A DNA stretch of 64,000 nt from Panax quinquefolius (Eukaryota > Streptophyta > Magnoliopsida > Apiales > Araliaceae), in NCBI GenBank assembly GCA_020205615.1, contig CM035163.1, positions 49,632,920-49,696,919 on the forward strand, in the 5' to 3' direction. Below are positions 22,328-32,347 of the stretch, piece after piece. Each line of letters starts with the position of its first letter. The stretch's first letter is position 1. The position numbers and the translations under genes were made by a program. The notes under the pieces were generated by a model. The model was not told where the DNA came from and did no database searches. It saw nothing but the letters and a program-made list of their open reading frames with translations.

Positions 22328-22845
22328 TCAAGCTAGGTGACCTTCTCTTTCGTAATTATAACATACTTTGGACTGCATCATGCAGTTTGGACTGATGTGT
22401 CCCTCCCCTCCGCATTTGAAGCATACGATTGGTGGTCGTTCTTCTTCCTTAACAACAGGTGCTGGTGTTGACACCTTTCCATCATTATTGAATCTCCTCT
22501 TCTTGAAATTTCCACTTCTATTATCTTGGCCATGGTTACCATTTCTGGCATGTTGATTACCTCCACGTTTTTTGTCACCGCTTCGATGATTGCTACCACT
22601 GGTATTATCAATTTTCCGACAGCTCTCGCTTGGTTGGGTTGACTCATTATCGCGCTCCAATAACTAAGCCTTATTTACAACATCTGAATATAAGCAAAGT
22701 TTGTGAGAAATGAGATATTGACGTATTTCGGGTTTCAAACCTCGCAGAAATATTCGCGTCATTCTCTCCTCATTATTTACCAAATGGGATGCAAACCGGG
22801 ATAATTTCACAAATTTAGCCTCGTACAGTGATATGTGTCGACGTC
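22328..22845 (-). pseudogene. Chromovirus gag: capsid C-part and zinc knuckles, truncated
   Basis: The capsid part (about 22670-22840) shows RFASHL, EERMTRIFLRGLKPEI and SDVVNKA, a typical retrotrans_gag end, then a TAG stop. A basic, Asn/Arg-rich linker (22450-22650) follows. The first zinc knuckle, CFKCGGEGHISPNC, is intact (C-x2-C-x4-H-x4-C). In the second the second Cys is replaced by Tyr (CYNYEREGH). The 5' part of gag and the LTR are missing: at about 22840 the sequence passes into unrelated Tat/Ogre-like DNA. Confidence 0.88.
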
Positions 22846-23079
22846 GGTATTTTTATTGTCCCTTTTCTATTCTTGCCTTTTGGTGTTCTCATGTTAGGTG
22901 AGATTTGTTTGAAAAAATAAGTTGTGAAAAGGTCTGACATTTATATGTCGACGATTGGACTGTAAGAGTCGCCAGTTGGTGTTTTTAAATGGTTGCACCA
23001 ACGCAACCGAGAAAAGGTTTGCACATTGACCACGTGATGTAACACTGTTAAACTGGTCTGTGAAACCGAGATTCGTTAG
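22846..23079. mobile_element. Tat/Ogre-like noncoding fragment, left part
   Basis: No coding frame is visible. The string AAGAGTCGCCAGTTGGTG (near 22967) and its continuation beyond the solo LTR, GGGAAGGTGTTAGGCA (near 25890), resemble a widespread plant motif that I associate with Tat/Ogre elements. The assignment is from memory. Confidence 0.45.
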
Positions 23080-24071
23080 TTTGAGATTCCAAATTTTATG
23101 AAATGAAAGTATTCAATTTTCTTATAATTATTATTCTATTTAGTAAATGGTTAAATTGATAAAAGATTAAAGTTATGGGTGATATTTGAAATTTTTCAAA
23201 GTAAGCAAGTTGTCATAAAATAATTGGTGATAAAAGTACAATAATACGCGTGGTTGCATAGTAGCACACGGTATTGATTATTGATGCTTACGTGAGAAGT
23301 CACTCAGTTATACTCAATTATTGTTACAGTAATTGCTGCATAATATCACTCATATTATTGTCACAGTATCATCTGCATAATATATTATTAAATCAATAAT
23401 TGAGATGACAAAGTTATTCATATTATTATTTGTAATATTGACGATGTCTAGAAAGTTCTGTCGAGGATAGGTTTGGTCACCTAATTGCGCGCCAATAGGG
23501 AGAAATCCTTATCGAAAAGCCCCCTCTTTCTTGGGAATGATATGGTTGTTAAATATTGTGAGTTATAATATTAATGATTAATAAGTTCGTGTTGATTAAA
23601 GATGAAATTGATAATTCCGTTGTGTTAGGATTATTAGTGTTAGTGGAAATTAACATTTATTTCGATAATAATTGATGTCTGGAAGTTATATTTACAATTC
23701 GGGTAATTAATCAGATAAATGAGTAATTAATTGCTATTAATTCACAAGCTTATAACTATTTGTTCACATGTATATACTATTGATTAACATGCATGTACTA
23801 TTAGGGGAGGTGGTGCAAGATTGATAATACTTGCATGACTAAATTAAAAATATAAGTATAGATGAAGGTACTATACTGTAATTATTTTTTCACATGAATA
23901 GAACTATTGATTCACATGATTGTACTATTGATTCACATGATGTACTATTAGGGGAGGTGGTGCAAGTTTGATAATACTTGCAGGACTAAATTAAAAATAA
24001 AGGAAAAGATGAAGGTATTATACTGTAATATTTCGAGCCCCAAAACGTACAATTATCGAAACTATGTTTTC

Positions 24072-24218
24072 CTATAAATAGAAGCTCATTCTTCCTTCAT
24101 TCTCACCAATTCACTAAGACTCATAAGAGCAATTATAGAGAGAGAAGTTGTAGAGAAAAAGAAGAAGAGAAGTCTTTTACCTCACTATTCCAGTATCTAG
24201 TCTTCTTCCAAGGTAAGG
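24072..24218 (+). promoter_or_regulatory. LTR core promoter (TATA) and 5' splice site
   Basis: CTATAAATAG is at 24072-24081. AAG|GTAAGG is at 24213-24218, 141 nt later. A GAGAGAGA leader lies between them. Confidence 0.65.
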
Positions 24219-24530
24219 GGTATTATTTATTTCATATTCTGAAGAGATATTATTTTTCGTATTCGTAAGGAATATCATCATTGTTCAATATTCGTAGGAA
24301 TAATATTTTCGTTCAACAGTCGTAAGGGGTATTATTTATTTCATATTCTGAAGATATATTATTTTTCGTATTCGTATGAATATTATTTTCGTTCAATATT
24401 CATAAAGAATATTATCTTCGTTCAATATTCATAGGAATATTATCTTCGTTAAATATTCGTTGGAATATTACTTTTGTTCAACAGTTGTAAGGGATGTTAT
24501 TTTTGTTCAATATTCGCTTGAAATAATAGT
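24213..24530 (+). repeat. Degenerate ~30-36 bp repeats (TATTCG / ATTATTTTCGTTC)
   Basis: About eight imperfect copies of a unit containing TTCGTTCAATATTCGTAGG and AATATTATT follow the splice-like site. They occupy the place where the sister family B LTR has its 73-bp array. Confidence 0.65.
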
Positions 24531-24718
24531 TTCTTCCATACTGTGTAGTATGTAAGTAATATTATTTCAGATTTTGAATTCTATACTCATTTTGTTAAAG
24601 TTTTGGCTTCTATACTCCATGAAATTAGTAGAATATCCTTGAAATTTGTGTTTCATCCAGTATCGTTTCACAAGGATATTTTTGAATATTCTTGTTAAAT
24701 TTTAAGCTTTTCATGCCG

Positions 24719-24878
24719 GAGTACTGTCTATGAGTACAATTCATTTATACGGTACTATTCATAAAAGTACTATTCATAGGTACTATTCACAAAGTACTAT
24801 TCATGAAGTATTATTCACGAGTACTATTCATGGGATACTATTCCCGAAGTACTATTCACCCGGAGTACTATTCATGAC
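24719..24878 (+). repeat. ACTATTCA array (family B LTR)
   Basis: About ten copies of a GTACTATTCA(c/t)-type unit, some degenerate (acaattca, actattcc). Confidence 0.75.
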
Positions 24879-25859
24879 AAAAATTGATTTCTTTTTTGTC
24901 TAAATCATTTTTGATACAATATCATCCTTGAATTTTACTCCACAAAGCAGTATCATGTTGACAATTTAGATATTTTTAAACTCTGGATAAATTTAAAGTC
25001 TTTAAAGTTTATTCTTTATTTCGTTTGATTAATGCTTATATCATTGTCATCATCCTCATGCTTATATTGTGATGAAAGTCATCTTTGGCTTACGTGCATA
25101 GATGGACTGTTGATTAGTATGATTATGACCATGGATCAATCGGTATAATCGTGACCTGTAATGTTACAAATGATGTGGTAAAAGTCCTCATTGACCTGTA
25201 GTGCATTGATGGACAATTGTTGGTATGATTATGACTAGGGATTATTCGGTATAATCATGACCATTGATGATTACATGAATATCCTTGGTACGTAGTGCAG
25301 GGATAATTCAATGATGTGGTTTATTTATTAAGCTGAGTCTCAGCGATAAAGTTGATGAAAAACTTTTTAAATCATAGAAGATAGTAGATACCATGCTCTA
25401 CTTGACTCTTCTAATGGATTGCTTATTCCACTGCAGTTGTTGATCTTAAACTTGTTGTCTATTGTATTCTATCAGTTGTTATGTTGTTGAAGGCTAAGGA
25501 TAATTTATCCTGCATTACCTTAGTCATAATATCTCTTACTGGGCTAGTTGAGCTCACCATTTTCTTTCACTGTTCTCTTCAGGAAATGAGAATATAGCTG
25601 GGACTGGTCAGGGAAAGGATAGACGGTCCAGATGGTTGTTTTAGTAGTCCTCACTATCTGTGAAATAGTGTGATAATAATTGTAATGAGATTAAATTTGA
25701 GTGTGGATATTGTCTAGAAGACGATATCCGTGTTAAAACTCTCAGCTATGTTTTGTCGTATTCTACACGACAGTTGTATAATTAAGTTATGGTTGTATTC
25801 TGTACCATGTATTTGGCGACCCAAGATGGGTGATGTATACTTGTTTTAGGGGTGTCACA

Positions 25860-26033
25860 GTTAGGGTCCGGGGACTTGCTTATGCGAAGGGAAGGTGTTA
25901 GGCATCCCCTGACATCTGTGTTACCACGGTGACCGCCATTTTTTCAATTAAATTATTATATGAATGTGTGTGTGGAAATTGAATGCAATTATTTGGAAGT
26001 AGTGTTATGCCTCATTCGCACCTATATACAAAG
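25860..26033. mobile_element. Tat/Ogre-like noncoding fragment, middle part
   Basis: This continues the sequence interrupted at 23079 after the GTTAG duplicate and contains GGGAAGGTGTTAGGCATC and a TGTGTGTGG tract. It is cut at 26033 by the next LTR element. Nothing is encoded. Confidence 0.45.
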
Positions 26034-27031
26034 TGTGAGATCCCAAATTTTATGAAATAAAAGTATTCAATTTTTCTATTTTGGTAAATAGTTAAATCGA
26101 TAAAAGTTTAAAGTTAAGGGTGATATTTGAAAAATTTTCAAAGTAAGAAAGTTTTCATAAAATAATCGGTGATAAAAGTACAGTAATACGCTTGGTTGCA
26201 TAGTAACACACGGTATTGATTATTAATGCTTACGTAAGAAGTCACTCAGTTATACTCAATTATTGCTACAGTAATTATTGCATCATATCTCTCATATTAT
26301 TGATTCAATTATTGTCACAAGATCATACGTATAATATGTTATATTATTAAATCAATAATCGAGACGACAAAGTTATTCATATTATTATTTACAATATCGA
26401 CAATGTCAGAAGTTACGTCAAGGAGAGGTTAGATAATCTAATCAACGCGGCATGATAGGGAGAAATCCTTATCGGAAAGCCCCCTCTTTCTTGGGAACGA
26501 CCTGGTTGTTAAATATTGAGAGTTATAATATTAATGATGAATAAGTTCGTGTTGATTAAAGATGAAATTAATAGTTCCATTGTGTGGGAATTATTAGTGT
26601 TAGTGGAAATCGACATTTATTTCGATAATAATTGATGTCTGGAGGTTTTATTGACCAATCGGGTAATTCACCAGATAAATGAGCAATTAATTGCTATTAA
26701 ATCACATGCTTATAACTATGTGTTCACATGTGTGTACTATTGATTCACATAATTTACTATTAGCAGAGTTGGTGCAAGATTGATAATACTTACATGACTA
26801 AATTAAAAATGGAGGTATAGATGAAGGTACTATACTATAATTAATTTTTTTCACATGTTTAGAACTATTGAGTCACATGATTTACTATTGATTCACATGA
26901 TTTACTATTAGGGGAGGTGGTGCAAGTTTTATAATACTTGCAGGACTAAATTAAAAATGAAGTAAAAGATGAAGGTATTATACTGTAATATTTCGAGCCC
27001 CAAAATGTGCAATTATCGAAACTATATTTTC

Positions 27032-27163
27032 CTATAAATAGAAGCTCATTCTTCTTTTATTCTCACCAATTCACTAAGTCTCACAAGAGAAATTATAGAG
27101 AGAAAGAAGAAAAGAAGTCTGCTACCTCATTATTCCAGTATCTAGTTTTCTTCTAAGGTAAGG
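27032..27163 (+). promoter_or_regulatory. LTR core promoter (TATA) and 5' splice site
   Basis: CTATAAATAG is at 27032-27041 and AAG|GTAAGG at 27158-27163. The 73-bp hairpin array starts about 80 nt further on. Confidence 0.65.
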
Positions 27164-27243
27164 GATATCATTATTGTGGTAAGGGGTATTATTTCTTTTG
27201 TATTCGTGAAGAGAGTTATTTTCTTTCAATACTCGTAAGGGTT

Positions 27244-27681
27244 GTTATTCCATTCTTTATTATTCTGTTGGAATAACCTGTCTACGCGGACTACCACATG
27301 CTTGGTGAATTCTTTTATTATTCCATTCTTTAATATTCTGTTGGAATAACCTGTCTGCGCGGACTACCGAATGTATGGTGAATTCTTCTGTTATTCCATT
27401 CTTTATTATTTTGTTGGAATAACCTGTCTACGCGGACTACTCCAAGTATGGTGAATTCTTCTGTTATTCCATTCTTTATTATTCTGTTAGAATAACCTGT
27501 CTACGCGGACTACCGCATGCATGGTGAATTCTTCTGTTATTCCATTCTTTATTATTCTGTTGGAATAACTTGTCTACGCGGACTACCGCATGCATGGCGA
27601 ATGACCCTTCATATTCATTCTTTATTAAATTATGGAAATGATCTGTCTACGTGGATTACCGCATGGCGGGTGAAAATCCAT
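27244..27681 (+). repeat. 73-bp tandem repeat, six units, each with a 9-bp hairpin
   Basis: Units begin at 27244, 27317, 27390, 27463, 27536 and 27609, an exact 73-bp period. Each carries GTTATTCCA pairing with TGGAATAAC over a 16-nt loop, then a conserved CTACGCGGACTACCGCATG stretch. The last unit is degenerate but still pairs (CATATTCA/TGGAAATG). The frame at 27517-27735 merely crosses it. Confidence 0.85.
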
Positions 27682-28644
27682 TTGCAGTTTCGAAATTTTT
27701 CTGACTCTCAAAAATTCTGGAAAAAGTGGAAATAATAATTTGTTAAGTTTTCTAGATTGTGTCCAAAAATGGCGATTTTGAATGTATAGATTAGGAGTTA
27801 TGAATTTTATGGAAAAAGACTATTTTAAAAGTAAACCCTTATAACTCCTTATGGTTAATTCCAAAATTGGTAAAAATTTTATTAAGAGTACATGAATATC
27901 ACAAGAGTATACCTTGTAAATTTCGGAATTTTTGGACAAAAGTATAGTTTATGACAAATGTCTAAATATTTGGCAGTTTTGGCCATATGAAAAATAGTAA
28001 ATGAATTTTAAAAATTCTGAGAAAAATATATGTTCAATATGGAACTATATTCTGCTAAATCCCAGAAAAAAAAACTTTTTTGGACTGATTTGTTATTTTT
28101 CATGAAAATGGTTTAGTTAAGAACATGTGAATTAAATATGTTATGTGAAGTTGAAAAATTGGTAAATAGGATTTTATGGCTTGGAAATCCTATATAAGCT
28201 ATATGCAGATTTTTGATGAAGGATTTGATCATTGGTGATGAAATCTTATGAGTATGACATTTTTGAATGATTAAATGCATTATTTGGTAAAGTGTAAATA
28301 ATTAAAATAAATTGTTTATAAGTTTAAGAAATGATTAAAATATTGTTATAATATTAATGATATCGGATTATGAGATTATTAAGTGATTGATAACATTTGG
28401 ATATTCTTGAACTCTGGATAAATTATATTATAAATATTTAATATTTATCCTTTATCTCATTTAATTGATTCTTTATATTATTGTCATGATCCTCATGTTT
28501 ATATTGCGTTAAAAGTCATCTTTGGCCTGTAGTGCATAGATGGACTGTTGGTTATTAGTTTTACAGTTGTATAAATGGAGTTATCAGTAGTGTATTTTCT
28601 GGCGATCAAGATGGGTGATGTATACCTGTTTTGGGTGCGTCACA

Positions 28645-28990
28645 ATTGGTATCAGAGCTTAGGGATATGATCCCTGGCTGAGATATGAGACTAGAACTAG
28701 GAGGGGAGAGACGGGTAATTCCTTCGCTAGTATGACCTACCTAAGTTTATTTGTTATTTAATTGGTCGGTCAGAATGTAGGGATAATATGTGAGAAGTCA
28801 ATTAACCCTTATTTTGAAACTATATTCTAGAATGATATCTAAAATATAGGAGATGAGCAATTGGAAAATCATAATACAGAGGAAATAATCGGGAAGGTAC
28901 AATCCGAAAAGAAAGCAAGGAATTCACATCTCTTCGAATACCAGGTACCTATATAAATTTCGAAGGCGAAATTTCATAAGGAGGGGAGAT
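28645..28990 (+). other. PBS, leader, deletion junction and polypurine tract of the deleted element
   Basis: Primer site TGGTATCAGAGC is at 28647-28658. The leader, including CTAGAACTAGGAGGG and CCTTCGCTAG, matches the minus-strand leader near 39610-39670. Codons matching the end of the chromodomain ORF (NFEGEIS-like) precede AAGGAGGGGAGAT (28978-28990). The junction between gag start and chromodomain end is near 28850-28915. Confidence 0.8.
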
Positions 28991-29991
28991 TGTGAGATCC
29001 CGAATTTTATGAAATAAAAGTATTCAATTTTTCTATTTTGGTAAATAGTTAAATTGATAAAAGTTTAAAGTTAAGGGTGATATTTGAAAATTTTTCAAAG
29101 TAAAAAAGTTTTCATAAAATAATCGGTGATAAAAGTACAGTAATACGCTTGGTTGCATAGTAACTTGCGGTATTGATTATTGATGCTTACGTGAGAAGTC
29201 ACTCGATTATACTCAATTATTGCTACTGATAATTGGCCGCATCATATCTCTCATATTATTGATTCAATTATTATTGTCACGATATCATCGTATAATATGT
29301 TATATTATTAAATCAATAATTGAGACGACAAAGTTATTCATATTATTATTTGCAATATTGACAATGTCTAGAAGTTCTGTCAAGGAGAGGTTAGATAATC
29401 TAATTGCGCGACAATAGGGAGAAATCCTAATCGAAAAGCCCTCTCTTTCCTGGGAACGACCTGGTTGTTAAATATTGAGAGTTATAATATTAATGATGAA
29501 TAAGTTCGTGTTGATTAAAGATGAAATTGATAGTTCCATTGTGTGGGGATTATTAGTGTTAGTGGAAATCGATGTTTATTTCGATAATAATTTATGTCTG
29601 GAGGTTGTATTGACCAATCGTATAATTCACCGGATAAATGAGCAATTAATTGCTATTAATTCACATGCTTATAACTATGTGTTCACATGTGTGTACTATT
29701 GATTCACGTGACTTACTATTAGGGGAGGTTGTGCAAGATTGATAATACTTGCATGGCTAAATTAAAAATGGAGGTATAGATGAAGGTACTATACTATAAT
29801 TAATTTTTTTTCACATGTTTAGAACTATTGAGTCACATGATTTACTATTGATTCACATGATTTATTATTAGGGGAGGTGGTGCAACTTTGATAATAGTTG
29901 CAGGACTAAATTAAAAATGAAGGAAAAGATGAAGGTATTATACTGTAATATTTCGAGCCCCAAAACGTACAATTATCGAAATTATATTTTT

Positions 29992-30137
29992 CTATAAATA
30001 GAAGTTCATTCTTCTTTCATTCTCACCAATTCACTAAGTCTCATAAGAGCAATTATTATAGAGAAATTATAGAGAGAAAGAAGAAGAGAAGTCTGCTACC
30101 TCACTATTCCAATATCCAGTTTTCTTCTAAGGTAAGG
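29992..30137 (+). promoter_or_regulatory. LTR core promoter (TATA) and 5' splice site, 3' LTR
   Basis: CTATAAATAG is at 29992-30001 and AAG|GTAAGG at 30132-30137, as in the partner LTR. Confidence 0.6.
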
Positions 30138-30217
30138 GATATCATTATTGCGGTAAGGGGTATTATTTCTTTCGTATTCATGAAGAGAGTTATTTTCTTT
30201 CAATTCTCATAAGGGTT

Positions 30218-30560
30218 GTTATTCCATTCTTTATTATTCTGTTGAAATAACCTGTCTACGCGGACTACCGCATGCCTGGTGAATTATTTTGTTATTCCAT
30301 TCTTTAATATTACATTGGAATAACTTTGTCTCACGCGGACTCACCGCATGCATGGTGAATTCTTCGTTATTCCATTCTTTATTATTCATTTGGAATAACA
30401 CATCTCACGCGGACTACCACATGCATGGTGAATTCTTACGTTATTCCATTCTTTATTATTACATTTGGAATAACTTGCTCACGTGGACTACACTGATGCA
30501 TGGTGAATGACCCTTCGTATTCATTCTTTATTAAATTGTGGAAATGATCTGTCTACGTGG
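30218..30560 (+). repeat. 73-bp hairpin array of the 3' LTR
   Basis: Units start at 30218, 30291, 30366 and 30440, plus a degenerate last unit. Steps of 73-75 bp and changes such as CTG to ACA against the partner LTR look like sequencing error rather than divergence. Confidence 0.75.
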
Positions 30561-31969
30561 TTTATCGCATGGCGGGTGAAAATCCATTTGCAGTTTCGAA
30601 ATTTTTCTAACCCTCAAAAATTCTGGAAAAATTGGAAATGATAATTTGTTGAGTTTTCTAGATTGTGTCGAAAAATGGCGATTTTTGGATGTATAGATTA
30701 GAAGTTATGAATTTTATGGGAAAAGATTATTTTAAAAGTACACCCTTATAACTCCTTGTGGTTAACTCCAAAATTGATAAAAATTTTATTGGGAGTACAT
30801 GTATATCACAGGAGTATACCCTGTAAATTTTGGAATTTTTGGACAAAAGTACAATTTATGATAAATGTCTAAATATTCGGGAGTTTTGGCTATATGAAAA
30901 ATAGTAAATGAATTTTAAAAATTCCGAGAAAAATATATGTTCAATATGGGACTATATTCTGCTAAATCCCAGAAAAGAAAATTTTTTTGGACAGATTTGT
31001 TATTTTTTATGAAAATGGTTTAGTTACGAACATGTGAATTAAATATGTTATGTGAAGTTAAAAAATTGGTAAATAGGATTTTATGGCTTGGAAATCCTAT
31101 ATAACGAATATGCATATTTTTTATGAGGGATTTGATCATTGGTGATAAAATCTTATGAGTATGGCATTTTTGAATGATTAAATGCATTATTTGGTAAAGT
31201 GTAAATAATTAAAATAAATTATTTATAAGTTTAAGAAATGATTAAAATATTGTTATAATATTAATGATATTAGATTATGAGATTATTAAGTGATTGATAA
31301 CATTTGGATATTCTTAAACTCTGGATAAATTGTATAATAAATATTTAATATTTATCATTTATCTCATTTGATTGATTCTTTATATTATTGTCATGATCCT
31401 CTTGTTTATATTGCATTAAAAGTCATCTTTGGCCCGTAGTGCATAGATGGACTGTTGGTTATTGATTTTACAGTTGTATAAATGGAGTTGTCAGTAGTGT
31501 ATTTTCTGGCGACTCAAGATGGGTGATGTATACCTGTTCTGGGGGCGTCACACAACGGGTTTGAATTTATGTAAAAAATCAGTTTTAAACAAGATATAGC
31601 AATAATGTTTTATAAAAGAGGTTTTTTAAAGCCTTATGCTCAATAGTAATTGAGGCCTTTGATACTTCCATTTTATTAAATGTTCGGCTTGATTGCTTTT
31701 ATTTTTCGAGATGAGAAGCATCTTTGAGAAAATAATGTACAAAGCAGTGCCGAACTCCTCATTGGCATGAAAGTTATCTAAGGAAATTCAAACACCGTGA
31801 ATAATTTATAAGCTCCTTACAGCTGAAAATGTCAATCACGGGAACCGAATCTAGATTTAGTAGACTGAATCTGTGATCACATGATTCCTAGGCTCACATG
31901 ATGCCACAATTTATATGAAAGCAGTAAGCAACTATATATATAAAAGCTGTAAATATATATATACAGACA

Positions 31970-32190
31970 TGATCAACCACCACGAATCACCTCCATGGGG
32001 GATCAGAAATGTAAATATATAAAAACGGTAAATATATATAAAGAGATGATCAACCACCACGAAACACCTCCATGGGGGATCAAAAATGTAAATAAAGCAG
32101 TAAATACAATCAACCGCCATGAAGTAAACTCCAGGCGGGACTAAATATAAAGTAAGCTGTAAAAGGCCATGAAGTAAACTCTAGGCCTGA
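31970..32190. repeat. Four tandem units, each a 5-bp stem with a 15-nt loop
   Basis: Stems start at 31977 and 32054 (CCACC/GGGGG, central A-G mismatch), 32114 (CCGCC/GGCGG) and 32164 (AGGCC/GGCCT). Every loop is exactly 15 nt, and the last two share ATGAAGTAAACTC. Stem bases change together while the geometry stays fixed. Confidence 0.7.
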
Positions 32191-32192
32191 CA

Positions 32193-32194
<2 letters not shown>

Positions 32195-32225
<31 letters not shown>
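32195..32225. repeat. (AT)n microsatellite
   Basis: About 15 uninterrupted AT dinucleotides. Related shorter runs occur near 47336 and 62931. Confidence 0.9.
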
Positions 32226-32227
<2 letters not shown>

Positions 32228-32347
32228 TGGTAAAGGCATAGGATATATATCAATCCCGGCTCGGTTTATCATTTCAACGATTTGTCGCTATTGATATTGT
32301 TGGAAGAATGCATATCTTGATTTGATGTTTAAAGTAAATGATCATGA

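Larger units (their letters stand above)
23080..25859 (+). mobile_element. Solo LTR, chromovirus family B
   Basis: It runs from TTTGAGATTCC (usual start TGTGAGATCCC) to GGGGTGTCACA, with perfect duplicates GTTAG at 23075-23079 and 25860-25864. At 2.78 kb it has TATA, GTAAGG, a 30-36 bp repeat array, an ACTATTCA array and hairpin relics. Duplicated blocks near 23765-23840 and 23880-23960 share the phrase ggggaggtggtgcaag. No gene. Confidence 0.92.
26034..31552 (+). mobile_element. Internally deleted chromovirus derivative (two family B LTRs, 346-bp interior)
   Basis: Two LTRs (26034-28644 and 28991-31552, both TGTGAGATCCC to GCGTCACA) flank only 346 bp. That interior keeps the PBS TGGTATCAGAGC (28647-28658), a leader colinear with that of the complete element at 39711-39500, the first bases of gag, then jumps to the last chromodomain codons (28915-28977) and the polypurine tract (28978-28990). 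All enzymes are deleted, so it could only move with proteins from a partner. The flanks caaag (26029-26033) and caacg (31553-31557) match 4 of 5. It lies in Tat/Ogre-like DNA. Confidence 0.88.
31553..32297. mobile_element. Tat/Ogre-like noncoding fragment, right part
   Basis: This AT-rich sequence without a credible gene continues after the deleted element. It contains the hairpin repeat at 31970-32190 and an (AT)n run at 32195-32225. It ends where the copia LTR begins, at TGTTGGAAG (32298). Confidence 0.4.

Noticed and set aside
22368..22647. Two overlapping frames within the gag zinc-knuckle region
   Set aside because: Both are shadows of the minus-strand frame 22328-22660, which carries the CCHC motif.
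27244..27681. CRISPR-like regular 73-bp repeats
   Set aside because: Units are whole tandem repeats without unique spacers, inside a plant LTR; CRISPR arrays are prokaryotic.
28647..28658. tRNA gene at TGGTATCAGAGC
   Set aside because: This is a primer binding site complementary to a tRNA 3' end; no cloverleaf surrounds it. No tRNA gene was found elsewhere.
31932..32120. Minus-strand 62-codon hydrophobic frame
   Set aside because: It is a translation of the AT-rich tandem repeat; the periodic residues come from the repeat unit.
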